Assembly: GCA_016706275.1 (NCBI GenBank)
Contig: JADJJY010000001.1
Span: 372,001 to 436,000, forward strand
DNA length: 64,000 bases
From: Chloracidobacterium sp.
GTDB lineage: Bacteria; Acidobacteriota; Blastocatellia; Pyrinomonadales; Pyrinomonadaceae
Direction: 5' to 3'
Made by a program: the position numbers and the translations under genes. The notes under the pieces were generated by a model. It saw only the letters and a program-made list of their open reading frames with translations. It was not told the origin of the DNA and searched no databases. Shown here one piece after another: positions 26,991 through 36,268 of this stretch (its first letter is position 1; each line of letters starts with the position of its first letter).

Positions 26991-27018
26991 TCGACAGTAT
27001 TTGGAATAAAAGTATAAT
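26991..27018 (+). promoter_or_regulatory. Promoter and long leader of the APC transporter gene
   Basis: TCGACA (26991-26996) and a perfect TATAAT (27013-27018) are 16 bp apart. This leaves an unusually long leader of about 130 nt before the ATG at 27156. The leader contains an ATCAC/GTGAT hairpin around a GGGCAA loop and other short stems, but I cannot match it to a known riboswitch. Confidence 0.55.
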
Positions 27019-27155
27019 ATCACCTACGATTATCTCGCCAACGACAATTAGTCAGTATCACGGGCAATAGCTGGTGATCGAACACGAAAGATAAGTGGGC
27101 CTACTCCGGGCTTGACCAAACTATCGGCTACAGCTGATGGTTCTGACAGAAATTT

Positions 27156-28709
27156 ATGGCAACTTCGCCGTCAGAGACTGAACAATCTAATACGGGTTTT
27201 ATACGCGGGCTCGGGCTGCTCGATTCGACGATGATAGTCGCCGGGTCGATGATCGGCAGCGGGATCTTTATCGTCTCGGCCGATATTTCGCGTCAGGTCG
27301 GTTCGCCGGGATGGCTGCTCGTCGTTTGGATCGTTACCGGGCTTTTGACCGTCGGAGCCGCACTTTCTTACGGCGAGCTTGCGGCGATGATGCCTCGGGC
27401 CGGTGGAATGTACGTTTATCTCAAAGAAGCATTCTCGCCGCTCTGGGGTTTTTTGTACGGCTGGACACATTTTCTTGTAATTGGCACGGCAACTATCGCA
27501 GCGGTTTCGATCGCTTTTAGCCGTTTCACCGGGGTTTTGCTCCCGCAAATATCCGAAGCAAATTATTTGATCGAGCCAATTCGTATCGGTTCGTCAAGCT
27601 ACGCTTTTTCGCTGTCAACAGCCCAGCTTTTGGGGATCGTCATGATCGTCCTGCTGACGCTTATGAATACGCGGGGCCTCAAGCTTGGCAAGCTCATTCA
27701 AAATAGCTTTACATTTGCCAAGACAGGCTCGCTCATTGCCCTTATTGTTCTCGGAATAATTGTTGGACTTGTTTGGTATCCCGACATCGCCGCCGCAAAT
27801 TTTGGCGATCTTTGGACCATTCGAGGCAGCATACAGAATGTCGGAGCAACTTCGGCCAACGACTCCGGGGCGGCGATTGCCTCGTTGCTGACGGCTATGG
27901 GAATGCTGATCGCGATCTGCGTCGCGCAAACAAACTCGCTCTTTTCGGCAGACGCGTGGCATAACGTGACATTTACAGCTGGCGAGGTGCAAAATCCCAA
28001 ACGAAATTTGCCGCTCTCGCTACTTCTCGGAACAGGCGGCGTCATCACCCTCTATTTGCTCGCGAATATCGCGTACCTTGTAACGCTTCGCTTTGAAGAC
28101 ATACAAAAAGTTCCGAGCGACCGCGTCGGTTCCGCGACGGCTGATGTTATTTTCCCGGGCGCGGGTGCTGTGATAATGGCGGTCGCGATCATGATCTCGA
28201 CCTTTGGCTGCAACAATGGCCTGATCATCGCCGGAGCAAGAGCTTATTATGCAATGGCAAAGGACGGCCTGTTCTTTAAGGCGGCAGGCGAGCTTAACAA
28301 GTTTCACGTCCCGGCTTGGGCGATCGTGATCCAGGGAATATTGTCAGTCTTGTACGTTTTGCCACGCACGGTAAATCAAGCCGCCGACGGCAAGGTAACC
28401 TATGGCAATCTATACGGCGACCTACTCACCTACGTGATATCAGCGGCCCTGATCTTTTACATTTTGGCCATCGTGGCGGTTTTTGTGCTCCGGGTGAAAC
28501 AACCTGATGCCGAACGCCCGTATAAAGCATTTGGATATCCGATAATTCCGGCTCTTTATATAATAGGGGCCTCGATAATTCTCATTGTCCTGTTTGTCTA
28601 TCAGACAACGGCAACCTGGCCGGGATTGCTCATCGTTCTTACGGGAGTGCCGGTTTATTTTATCTGGAAAGCTGTGTCTGGTAAAAAGGACGCATCGGAG
28701 CAAACTTAG
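27156..28709 (+). CDS. APC family amino-acid permease
   Basis: This 517-residue transporter of the amino acid-polyamine-organocation superfamily has about 12 helices. Helix 1 carries MIVAGSMIGSGIFIVSADI with the unwound GSGIF substrate-binding motif, and helix 2/3 gives YGELAAMMPRAGGMYVYLKE. FSADAWHNVTFTAGEVQNP (helix 6 region) is the other binding segment. The LAT/CAT-type pattern suggests a neutral or aromatic amino acid, not proven. It precedes a second APC gene by 24 bp, so both probably share the promoter at 26991. Confidence 0.87.
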   Translation: MATSPSETEQSNTGFIRGLGLLDSTMIVAGSMIGSGIFIVSADISRQVGSPGWLLVVWIVTGLLTVGAALSYGELAAMMPRAGGMYVYLKEAFSPLWGFLYGWTHFLVIGTATIAAVSIAFSRFTGVLLPQISEANYLIEPIRIGSSSYAFSLSTAQLLGIVMIVLLTLMNTRGLKLGKLIQNSFTFAKTGSLIALIVLGIIVGLVWYPDIAAANFGDLWTIRGSIQNVGATSANDSGAAIASLLTAMGMLIAICVAQTNSLFSADAWHNVTFTAGEVQNPKRNLPLSLLLGTGGVITLYLLANIAYLVTLRFEDIQKVPSDRVGSATADVIFPGAGAVIMAVAIMISTFGCNNGLIIAGARAYYAMAKDGLFFKAAGELNKFHVPAWAIVIQGILSVLYVLPRTVNQAADGKVTYGNLYGDLLTYVISAALIFYILAIVAVFVLRVKQPDAERPYKAFGYPIIPALYIIGASIILIVLFVYQTTATWPGLLIVLTGVPVYFIWKAVSGKKDASEQT

Positions 28710-28721
28710 TTAAATCAACCT

Positions 28722-28729
28722 TAGGAGGT
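28722..28729 (+). promoter_or_regulatory. Near-perfect Shine-Dalgarno for the second APC transporter
   Basis: TAGGAGGT (28722-28729) matches the anti-Shine-Dalgarno almost fully and sits 4 nt from the ATG at 28734. It is the strongest ribosome-binding site seen in the window and fixes the start. Confidence 0.8.
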
Positions 28730-28733
28730 TTTC

Positions 28734-30545
28734 ATGTCACTTTTTGCGACTAAACCAATTTCAAAGATCATCGCCGAGGCTCAGGAGACGGGCGAACATA
28801 CTCTGAAAAAGACATTGAGTGCTCTTGATCTGACGATGCTCGGGGTCGGAGCGATCATTGGTACCGGTATTTTTGTTTTGACCGGCCAGGCTGCCGGAAA
28901 ACACGCAGGGCCAGCGGTCATCATATCGATGGTCATTGCCGGTATCGTCAGTGCATTTGCAGCACTGTGTTACTCGGAATTCGCAGCCAGCGTACCGATC
29001 TCAGGTTCGGCATATGCTTATGGCTATGGAACGCTGGGCGAATTTATCGCATGGATCATCGGGTGGGATCTGATCCTCGAATACGCTTTTGGCGCGGCTA
29101 CGGTCGCCGTTGGTTGGTCGGGCTATGTGGTCAGCCTATTTAGAGACACGCTGGGGATAAATTTCCCGCTCGCTCTAAGTGCCCCGCCGGGGACGGTGTT
29201 AAAAGATGCCGCGGGCAATGTCGTCGCAACCGGAGCATTTAACCTGCCGGCGGCTCTCATTGCCGTGGCCGTAACGCTGTTGCTTATTCGGGGCATTAAG
29301 GAATCAGCGAGCTTTAACTCGATCATCGTGATCGTCAAGGTCGTGGTCGTTGTTCTGTTCATCGTGGCCGGCATAGGTTACGTGAACACCGATAACATCG
29401 GCATCGGCTGTACGATGGGAGCTCCCGGTTGTGCACAGTTCATGCCATTTGGCTTTAGCGGTGTGGTAACTGGTGCGGCTGTTATCTTCTTTGCCTACAT
29501 CGGGTTTGACGCGGTTTCGACGGCGGCCCAAGAGGCAAAAAATCCGCAGCGTGATATGCCTATCGGCATTATGGGCTCGCTTGCGATCTGTACAGTTCTG
29601 TACATTTTGGTCGCTGGTATCATGGTGGGTCTTGTAGATTACAAACTCTTGACCAACGCCGCCGCACCTATTGCCGTTGCGATCGACGCCGCCCTACAGA
29701 AAGCCCAGGGAACGACCATGGGAACGATTTTGGCCGTCTTCCCGACGATCATCAAAGTCGGTGCCGTTCTCGGTTTGAGCTCGACCATGGTCGTTATGAC
29801 GATGGGCCAACCGCGTGTGTTTTACTCGATGTCTAAGGATGGTTTGCTGCCGGCATGGGCTGCTAAGATCCATCCAAAGTTTCAGACACCGCACATCACC
29901 ACAGCTATAACCGGTGTGATCGTGGCTATTTTGGCCGGATTTGTTCCGATCAGTTTGCTTGGCGAGTTGGTTAGTATCGGAACGCTCTTTGCGTTTGTGA
30001 TCGTGGGCGTGGGTATTATTATCCTGCGTTCATCCAACCCTTCGCTCAATCGGCCGTTCAAAGTGCCTCTTTCGCCGTTCATTCCGATCGCTACCGTACT
30101 GTCGGCAGCGTATTTGATGAACAGCTTACCGCTCGATACCTGGATCCGGCTTATTGTCTGGATGTCGATCGGGCTCGTGATCTACTTTGCCTATAGCTAT
30201 ACCCATAGCAAGATCGGAATAGATCAAGACCGGTCCGGTGACGACACCGAAGCAAATTACAAGCCTCCAATTGCCGCTGCGATAGCGATCGTTTTGGCGA
30301 TGGCGTTGACCGTCTGGCAGGTTTCGCATCTGGTATGGATCGAAATGGCCGTTCGGTTATTTGCTTGGGGCGTGACAGGGGTACTAGTAATTGTGCTGAT
30401 GTATGGAAAAGGCGACCGCAATGCGGTTCGTACCTCCAGAACACGAAATCTTGGGCTTATCGCGACCCTGCTCAACCTTGCTGTTTGGATCGGGATCACC
30501 TATTGGTTCTTTGTCCATTACGCAGAGTTACACGTAGCTAAGTAA
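28734..30545 (+). CDS. APC family cationic amino-acid transporter-like permease
   Basis: This 603-residue APC protein of the CAT/YfnA-like type has about 14 helices. Signatures are [19 protein letters not shown] in helix 1, [38 protein letters not shown] (helix 6) and the [19 protein letters not shown] loop. The length and the two extra C-terminal helices match the cationic-amino-acid type, though bacterial members vary in substrate. Its N-terminal cytoplasmic segment ([20 protein letters not shown]) is also typical. It follows the first permease by 24 bp and likely forms an operon with it. Confidence 0.87.
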   Translation: MSLFATKPISKIIAEAQETGEHTLKKTLSALDLTMLGVGAIIGTGIFVLTGQAAGKHAGPAVIISMVIAGIVSAFAALCYSEFAASVPISGSAYAYGYGTLGEFIAWIIGWDLILEYAFGAATVAVGWSGYVVSLFRDTLGINFPLALSAPPGTVLKDAAGNVVATGAFNLPAALIAVAVTLLLIRGIKESASFNSIIVIVKVVVVVLFIVAGIGYVNTDNIGIGCTMGAPGCAQFMPFGFSGVVTGAAVIFFAYIGFDAVSTAAQEAKNPQRDMPIGIMGSLAICTVLYILVAGIMVGLVDYKLLTNAAAPIAVAIDAALQKAQGTTMGTILAVFPTIIKVGAVLGLSSTMVVMTMGQPRVFYSMSKDGLLPAWAAKIHPKFQTPHITTAITGVIVAILAGFVPISLLGELVSIGTLFAFVIVGVGIIILRSSNPSLNRPFKVPLSPFIPIATVLSAAYLMNSLPLDTWIRLIVWMSIGLVIYFAYSYTHSKIGIDQDRSGDDTEANYKPPIAAAIAIVLAMALTVWQVSHLVWIEMAVRLFAWGVTGVLVIVLMYGKGDRNAVRTSRTRNLGLIATLLNLAVWIGITYWFFVHYAELHVAK

Positions 30546-30564
30546 TAGGACCTTGTCGGAAATA

Positions 30565-30609
30565 GCCACAGAGATCAAGGAGCAGTAATTTCTCTGCGGT
30601 CTCTGTGGC
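30565..30609. repeat. Palindrome with CCACAGAGA arms
   Basis: A perfect 10-bp inverted repeat, GCCACAGAGA (30565-30574) with TCTCTGTGGC (30600-30609), encloses partly complementary sequence. It starts 19 bp past the permease stop and ends 19 bp before the DASS transporter ATG. It may terminate the upstream transcript. Confidence 0.65.
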
Positions 30610-30627
30610 ATCTTTGTATTCATAGTT

Positions 30628-32037
30628 ATGCAGAGCAAGCTCGTTAAATGGGTGGCCGTGATCGGCAGCGGAGTGCTTGTAGCCGCACTTCCGCGCCCTG
30701 AGGGTATCACCAGCGGGTCATGGACTTTGTTCGCCATCTTCATCGCGACCATCGTCGGATCGATTGTCCAACCTCTGACCGGTAGTGCGATGGTGCTGTT
30801 GGGAGTGGTCGCAACTGCGGTCACCGGGACGCTTGACGCGAAAACCGCCTTGCGCGGATATAGCGAGCCGGTAGTGTGGCTGGTATTGTCCGCATTTTTC
30901 CTTTCATGCGGAGTGATCAAAACAGGGCTTGGCCGCCGGATAGCACTTCTTTTCATCAAAGCCATAGGGCGCAATACGTTTGGCCTCGGCTATGCACTGA
31001 TCGCCACTGACTTTGTTCTCGCGTCGGTCGTTCCGTCAAATGGGGCCCGAAACGGCGGCATAATGATACCGATAGCTGTCAGCGTCAGCGAGAGTTACGA
31101 TTCGCGGCCTGATGACGGCACGGCAAACAAGCTCGGGGCGTATCTGATGAACTTGCTTTATCAGTGTGATGTGATCATTGGTGCGACCTTTATTACAGGC
31201 CAGGCCGGCAATTTTGTTATCGCCAAACTCGTCAAGGACAACACCGGTATCGAGCTCAGCTACGTCGGTTGGTTTGCTGCGGCCATCGTCCCGGCCCTGA
31301 TCTCGCTCGCAATCGTTCCAGCCGTCATCTATCGGCTCTTTCCGCCCGAGATTAGCGAAACGCCCGGAGCTGCGGATTTCGCCCGAAGCGAGCTGGAGAA
31401 GTCAGGCCCGATCACGGATGCCGAAAAGATCGTGGTCGGCACGCTCATCGCCGTCATCTTTTTTTGGATCACCAAAGATACACTCCATACCGTTGATACG
31501 GCGATCGTTGCCCTCGTGGGCATCGGGGTTATGTTACTGACCGGTGTCATTACCTGGAGCGACATCATGGGAGAGCGTAATGCGTGGTCAACATTTATCT
31601 GGTACGGCGGCCTTGTTAATATGGCGACGGCTGTGGGTGAGACCGGGCTGACAAAGGTATTTGCGGATAGGGTCGGCGGGATGACGAGCGGCCTGACCTG
31701 GGCGGTCGCACTCGCGATCATCGCACTGGTTTATTTCTACAGCCATTATTTCTTTGCTTCGATCACCGCACATGTGCTGGCGATGCTCGTTCCATTTTTG
31801 GTCGTAACAATGGCGGCGGGCGCACCAGTCGGATTGTCAGTATTAGTTTTAATATATTTTTCCAACTTGAACGCTAGCCTCACGCATTTTGGAACGACTC
31901 CGGGCCCGATCTATTTCGGCACAGGCTACGTCAAACAGGGCGTCTGGTGGAAAACCGGCCTGATCACTTCGATAATAAACATCGCTGTCTGGTCTGTCGC
32001 AGGGCTTTTGTGGTGGAAACTGCTTGGGTGGTGGTAG
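30628..32037 (+). CDS. DASS family (SLC13-type) carboxylate transporter
   Basis: This 469-residue transporter resembles the 2-oxoglutarate/malate and citrate/succinate antiporter branch of the divalent anion:Na+ symporters. The substrate-site loop SVVPSNGARNGGIMIPIA near residue 135 and its C-terminal counterpart (LNASLTHFGTTPGPIYFGTG) flank two re-entrant hairpins, and the terminal VKQGVWWKTGLITSI is characteristic. About 12 membrane segments are visible. It would import or exchange dicarboxylates, which fits the adjacent amino-acid transporters. A palindrome separates it from the upstream permease gene. Confidence 0.87.
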   Translation: MQSKLVKWVAVIGSGVLVAALPRPEGITSGSWTLFAIFIATIVGSIVQPLTGSAMVLLGVVATAVTGTLDAKTALRGYSEPVVWLVLSAFFLSCGVIKTGLGRRIALLFIKAIGRNTFGLGYALIATDFVLASVVPSNGARNGGIMIPIAVSVSESYDSRPDDGTANKLGAYLMNLLYQCDVIIGATFITGQAGNFVIAKLVKDNTGIELSYVGWFAAAIVPALISLAIVPAVIYRLFPPEISETPGAADFARSELEKSGPITDAEKIVVGTLIAVIFFWITKDTLHTVDTAIVALVGIGVMLLTGVITWSDIMGERNAWSTFIWYGGLVNMATAVGETGLTKVFADRVGGMTSGLTWAVALAIIALVYFYSHYFFASITAHVLAMLVPFLVVTMAAGAPVGLSVLVLIYFSNLNASLTHFGTTPGPIYFGTGYVKQGVWWKTGLITSIINIAVWSVAGLLWWKLLGWW

Positions 32038-32041
32038 GAGA

Positions 32042-32123
32042 AAGGAAAAGGTAAAAAGGTAAAAGGCAAAAACAAAGAAGTTTTCTTCTTCACTTTTGCC
32101 TTTTTACTTTTACCTTTTGCCTT
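32042..32123. terminator. Long palindrome of A/G heptamers between convergent genes
   Basis: The left arm (32042-32072) is built from AAAAGGT-like heptamers and the right arm (32093-32123) is its inverted copy. A small AAGAAG/CTTCTT hairpin sits at the tip. It fills the gap between the DASS gene and the PpiD-like gene and has T-rich arms on either strand, so it can stop transcription both ways. Confidence 0.75.
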
Positions 32124-32126
32124 ACA

Positions 32127-34109
32127 TTATTGAGTGTCGCCGCCCGGTAGTCCATCGACAGGGGCGTCGACCTTAGCAAGAGCGTCCTTATAGATCTTGA
32201 TCGAGCCGCTCGATTCGAGCCGCTGACGTGTCGCTGCCAGATAGTCTGAGAAAACATCCGAGCGTTTCTTTGACAACATCTGTTCGATCAGGCCGCTTCG
32301 CTGTTTGGCAAAATCGGCGGTGTTTGCGTCCGTACGGGTTGTAGCACCGACGATGTACCAGTTGTCACCGACCTTGATAGGGGTTTTTGTAACGTCGCCG
32401 GCCTTGAGCGCATAGACCGCAGTTTCGAGCTCTTCGCTCGTACCGGCTGTCGGCCCTTCGCCAAGGGGCGAGCCGAGGATAAAGCTCTTTTGATCTTTAG
32501 CCGACAAGCCCTTTGCCGTCGCGGCGGCTGCCAAGGTTCCGGCGTTAGCCGCACCCGACGCGATCGCCTTAGCAATTTCCTCGACCTGCGAGCGGGCCTT
32601 TTCCATCTTTACTGTTTCAATAACTTGGGCCTTGACCTCGTCAAACTCGGCGTCACGCGGCTCTTTTCTATCGGCTAACATAGGCACGGCAAATCCGTTT
32701 TGGATAGGCGTTTTGTCGCCGACTGCATTTACCTCTTCGAGCGGTGCGATGCCCTCCTCGAACTGCGGCGAGACACCGATATTAGGCACGTCATCACCCG
32801 GTTTGATATAGCCGGTCTCTTTGATCATATCCGCGACGCTCATATTTGCTTGAGCGGCAAACTGTTTGGCGACAGCCTGAATATCTTTGCTTTGTTTGAA
32901 TGCGTCAGCGATCTTTTGAGCGAGCTCGGCAGCGACGGCGTATGCTTTACGATTGCGAAGACTGACCTCGATCTCTTTCTTAGCCTGCTCATAACTCTTA
33001 GGGATATCCTCGCCTCGACGTAGGATGAAGATACGGCTCTGATAACTGATCGGTGATGTAACCTCGCCGGGTTTTAGTTTCAAAAGCTGTTGATACGGAT
33101 CGTCGGGCTTGTTGGGATTTTCACGGACCGGACCGACCAACTTACCGCCGCTCGATGCCGACGCCGGATTTTCCGACTGTCCCTTGGCCATTGTCGCAAA
33201 AGCCTCTTCGGTCACAGTCGCACCGTCCTTACGAAGCTGCGTGACCAGGTCAGCGGCCTTTGCCTGAACGACGCTTTCCTGATCGGGTTTTGGAATGCGG
33301 AGAACGATCTCCTGTCCCGCAACACCCGCGATCTTTTTATCGGCAGGCAAGGCATCATATTCTGCTTTTAGATCAGCTTCGGATATTTGTAGTTTTTCGC
33401 CGATCTTGGTGGTGTTGATAAAGATATATTTGATCTTTTTCTGCGGGGTGTTGATGTAATAGTTGATCTTGTTTTTATCAAAATACTCACGCAGCTCGGC
33501 GTCCGTCGGCGTGATGGCTTTCGCAAGGTCGGTCGTGCTTACCGACACATATGAGAGGTCAAACTTGGTGTTCTTACGCTGAAAATCGTTTAGAACCTCT
33601 TCCTCGGAAACGGTTACGCCTGAGGTGATAAAGGCATCGAGCTTTTTATAGCTGATATCGTCGCGAACGCTCTGCTCATATGACGAGATGCTGCCAAACT
33701 GCTCCGTCACATTTTGCTTGTATTTTTCCTCGTCAAACGGCTTGCCGTCTTCGCTCTTAAACTGTTCGCGGATGCGGGCGGCGACCTCGGCATCGCTTGC
33801 CGTCAAGCCCAAACGCTCTGCCTCGACACGCGAGATGCGACTGCCGATCATCCCCTCGAGAATCATCTTTGCCGGAAAGCTCTGGCCGCGGCTAAACTGG
33901 CTGTAATTTTCCTTTTGACGGACAAGCTCGCCGATCGTGATCTTGTTCCCGGCAACAGTAGCGGCGGTCTCATCGCTCTGCGAAAGATTGGCGATGGGTG
34001 TATTGCTCTGTGGCGTGTAGAAAAACACAAGGCTGCCGACCATCAGGATGGCGAAAAGGAAAAGAACGAAATTGCGCGTTTTTTCGAGACGGGTGAAAAA
34101 CTTTAACAT
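32127..34109 (-). CDS. PpiD/SurA-like membrane-anchored peptidyl-prolyl isomerase
   Basis: This 660-residue periplasmic foldase has a short cytoplasmic N-terminus, one membrane anchor (NFVLFLFAILMVGSLVFFY) and a SurA_N/PpiD_N-like helical domain (residues about 45-190). A parvulin-type PpiC domain spans about residues 250-390 (KGQSENPASASSGGKLVGPV and LKPGEVTSPISYQSRIFILR). Further helical and parvulin-like segments continue to residue 640. The architecture matches PpiD, which helps outer-membrane and secreted proteins leave the Sec translocon. It is alone on its strand and has its own promoter upstream. Confidence 0.82.
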   Translation of the reverse strand: MLKFFTRLEKTRNFVLFLFAILMVGSLVFFYTPQSNTPIANLSQSDETAATVAGNKITIGELVRQKENYSQFSRGQSFPAKMILEGMIGSRISRVEAERLGLTASDAEVAARIREQFKSEDGKPFDEEKYKQNVTEQFGSISSYEQSVRDDISYKKLDAFITSGVTVSEEEVLNDFQRKNTKFDLSYVSVSTTDLAKAITPTDAELREYFDKNKINYYINTPQKKIKYIFINTTKIGEKLQISEADLKAEYDALPADKKIAGVAGQEIVLRIPKPDQESVVQAKAADLVTQLRKDGATVTEEAFATMAKGQSENPASASSGGKLVGPVRENPNKPDDPYQQLLKLKPGEVTSPISYQSRIFILRRGEDIPKSYEQAKKEIEVSLRNRKAYAVAAELAQKIADAFKQSKDIQAVAKQFAAQANMSVADMIKETGYIKPGDDVPNIGVSPQFEEGIAPLEEVNAVGDKTPIQNGFAVPMLADRKEPRDAEFDEVKAQVIETVKMEKARSQVEEIAKAIASGAANAGTLAAAATAKGLSAKDQKSFILGSPLGEGPTAGTSEELETAVYALKAGDVTKTPIKVGDNWYIVGATTRTDANTADFAKQRSGLIEQMLSKKRSDVFSDYLAATRQRLESSGSIKIYKDALAKVDAPVDGLPGGDTQ

Positions 34110-34169
34110 CGATTGGTACCTAACTTAACTCAGAATACGAACAAAATAAGTCTGTATGGACAAACCGTA

Positions 34170-34197
34170 ATTCTAGCAAAAAGCGCCGTCAAATCAA
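34170..34197 (-). promoter_or_regulatory. Promoter for the PpiD-like gene
   Basis: On the minus strand TTGATT (complement of 34192-34197) and TAGAAT (complement of 34170-34175) are 16 bp apart. This gives a leader of about 55 nt before the ATG at 34109. Confidence 0.45.
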
Positions 34198-34276
34198 ACG
34201 TAATTACGCCAGAAGCGCCGAAAATACTTGCAGTTTCTGTCTATTTCATCGATGATAAACCTCGATATTGAGCGAA

Positions 34277-35125
34277 ATGAAAGGTAACGAGATCAGATCA
34301 GTCGGCATTGTAGTAAAGCCAAATCACCCCGAAGCAAGGGCGACGGCGGGCGAACTGTCGGAGTGGCTACGCACAAAAGGCATCGATCAGGCCGGCGAGG
34401 TAATCGAAGCGGGAACCTCTGACACCGAAAATTCGACCGTAGATGCCGACCTGATCGTCGTGCTCGGGGGCGACGGCACGATGATCTCGACCGCACGGCT
34501 CATTGGTTCGGGTGACGTCCTCGTTTTAGGCATCAACTACGGCAGTCTCGGCTATCTGACCGATTTTCGAATCGAAGAAATGTTTCCCGCTATCGAGGCG
34601 ATCATTGCCGGAGATTATGAGACCGACAGCCGCGTAATGCTAGAGGCGGAGTTGTTGAGGGGCGATGAACGAAAGGCCGCCGGCCGCGTCCTCAATGACG
34701 TGGTAATTAACAAAGCCGCACTTGCACGCATAATCGAGATCGATGTGCATCTCAACGACCTATTTGTAAATTCATTTCGGGCGGACGGGTTGATCGTTGC
34801 GACGCCCACCGGCTCTACAGCGTACAATCTCTCGGCTGGTGGGCCGATCATTTACCCGTCAATGAACGCGGTCGTGATGACGCCGATCTGCCCATTTACA
34901 CTCACCAATCGCCCCATTGTCATACCCGATGCTGCTGCCGTCGAATTGATGCTAAAGGAAGAGAATGAGGGAGTCTTTCTCACCTTTGACGGGCAGACAG
35001 GCCATCGAATGAAAGCCGGCGACCGCGTCGTTATCCGCAAAAGCGAAGCAACATTTAACCTCGTCCAACCAAGTCATCGAAACTATTTTGATGTGTTGAG
35101 AGACAAACTGAAATGGGGACGGTAG
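34277..35125 (+). CDS. nadK: NAD kinase
   Basis: The enzyme phosphorylates NAD to NADP. The defining GGDGT motif appears in LIVVLGGDGTMISTARL. The NAD-binding region is NYGSLGYLTDF, and the second signature is GLIVATPTGSTAYNLSAGGPI with the conserved NDVVINK segment before it. Length (about 282 residues) is normal. The ATG at 34277 is chosen; a TTG three codons upstream (34268) is also possible. It is divergent from the PpiD-like gene. The C-terminus is followed by short TGCAAAA repeats. Confidence 0.93.
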   Translation: MKGNEIRSVGIVVKPNHPEARATAGELSEWLRTKGIDQAGEVIEAGTSDTENSTVDADLIVVLGGDGTMISTARLIGSGDVLVLGINYGSLGYLTDFRIEEMFPAIEAIIAGDYETDSRVMLEAELLRGDERKAAGRVLNDVVINKAALARIIEIDVHLNDLFVNSFRADGLIVATPTGSTAYNLSAGGPIIYPSMNAVVMTPICPFTLTNRPIVIPDAAAVELMLKEENEGVFLTFDGQTGHRMKAGDRVVIRKSEATFNLVQPSHRNYFDVLRDKLKWGR

Positions 35126-35130
35126 GACAT

Positions 35131-35165
35131 TGCAAAATGCAAAATTTAGAATGCAAAATCAAAAC
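35131..35165. repeat. Short TGCAAAA heptamer run
   Basis: Five heptamers in register: TGCAAAA, TGCAAAA, TTTAGAA, TGCAAAA, TCAAAAC. They fill the gap between nadK and the convergent alkyltransferase-like gene. The 7-bp period is the same as in the array at 11710-11919. Confidence 0.6.
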
Positions 35166-35172
35166 AATTAGC

Positions 35173-35538
35173 CTAAACACTCTCAAATAAGCTTATCTGC
35201 TCGTCATCTTTAGGCTCGAATCCCTCGGGCCACCACTGAAAAATCCCTAGATCGCATCTTCCCGCTGCGTTAAAAATTACGCCTTCGGCTTCGAGCAGTT
35301 CTTGTTGTAAGTTGATCGGAATAGTGAGCTTTCCGGTCGAGCATTTCCCTTGCGAATTCATAACCCGCTGCCACGGCACATCGTCGTCTGAGGCGTGCAT
35401 GACATAGCCAACGGTACGGGCGGTGTAGCCTTCGCCAAGCACGATCGCTAGCTGGCCGTATGTCATCACACGGCCCTTGGGGATCTGGCGGACAATGGCA
35501 AAGGCACGTTCGCGGTATAGCGGATCGTTGACGTTCAT
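35173..35538 (-). CDS. Alkyltransferase-like (ATL) protein
   Basis: This 121-residue protein matches the DNA-binding domain of O6-methylguanine-DNA methyltransferase (AIVRQIPKGRVMTYGQLA, then the helix-turn-helix ARTVGYVMHAS). At the active-site position the family PCHR is replaced by PWQR (DDVPWQRVMNSQGK), so there is no acceptor Cys. Such ATL proteins bind alkylated guanine and flag it for nucleotide excision repair. Its ATG overlaps the stop of the upstream cyclase gene by the ATGA arrangement, so translation is coupled, although a functional link is not obvious. Confidence 0.85.
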   Translation of the reverse strand: MNVNDPLYRERAFAIVRQIPKGRVMTYGQLAIVLGEGYTARTVGYVMHASDDDVPWQRVMNSQGKCSTGKLTIPINLQQELLEAEGVIFNAAGRCDLGIFQWWPEGFEPKDDEQISLFESV

Positions 35539-36173
35539 TCGTTATGCCAGAGCATTGTTCGCGCGGGCGAGCCGTCACCTCCACCGCCGATGTATTTCAG
35601 CGGCATACAGATCAGACCGTAATCGCCGCTGGTAACATCACGCAGATCGACGCCTTCGAGAATGACGACCTCTTTTTCGAGCAGCGTGATATGCACCGGA
35701 TGGCCGGGCGAGCCGCTTTTTTCGATCGATAAGTAATCGATACCAACCAACACCACACCATTTTCAACAAGCAATTTTGCCGTCGCCGGTGTCAGATAAC
35801 TAAAATCTGTCCGAAATCCATCCTGCGGGGTTGCCCAAAAAGCCGAATTACGCGTCTTGAATAGCACCCGAGTCATGCCGCCGAGATCACCAACGTGCTC
35901 AGGTTCAATTGCGACAACACCCTCAGGCACCTCGATGACACGACACGGACCGACAAGTTTTTCGGGATCGATCTCGTGGATGCGTTTTGCACCGTCGATG
36001 AAATGATTTGGCGCGTCGATATGCGTTGCAGTATGAACGCCGAGCGAGATGTGCGACACGTTTGCTGATGAGCCGTCGGCGATCGATTTGAAAGACGTAA
36101 CTTCAACGCCCGGATCGCCCTTGTAGATCGGCACATCTGCGCTGATCGCGACAGTGATATCGTATATTTTCAC
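35535..36173 (-). CDS. Cyclase family / kynurenine formamidase-like hydrolase
   Basis: This 212-residue metal-dependent hydrolase has the KynB-type signature in LGVHTATHIDAPNHFIDG (HxxTHxDxPxH). Other conserved parts are MKIYDITVAISADVPIYKGD at the start, GVVLVGIDYLSIEKSGSP, and ILEGVDLRDVTSGDYGLI. Family members hydrolyse formylkynurenine or related amides; the substrate here is open because no kynurenine genes are near. The start is GTG at 36173. The gene overlaps the ATL gene by 4 nt. Confidence 0.8.
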   Translation of the reverse strand: MKIYDITVAISADVPIYKGDPGVEVTSFKSIADGSSANVSHISLGVHTATHIDAPNHFIDGAKRIHEIDPEKLVGPCRVIEVPEGVVAIEPEHVGDLGGMTRVLFKTRNSAFWATPQDGFRTDFSYLTPATAKLLVENGVVLVGIDYLSIEKSGSPGHPVHITLLEKEVVILEGVDLRDVTSGDYGLICMPLKYIGGGGDGSPARTMLWHNE

Positions 36174-36268
36174 AAAGATAGAATAGTAGACAATTCATCA
36201 TTCGCCAATGGACCACACGTAGCAGTTTTGCGTTCTTAGCCTCTTTGCGTGAAAATTCTTATTTCAAC

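Noticed and set aside
27025..27155. Possible c-di-GMP (GEMM) riboswitch
   Set aside because: GGGCAA and GAAA words occur, but the conserved GACGCAAAGCC core and the closing helix are absent.
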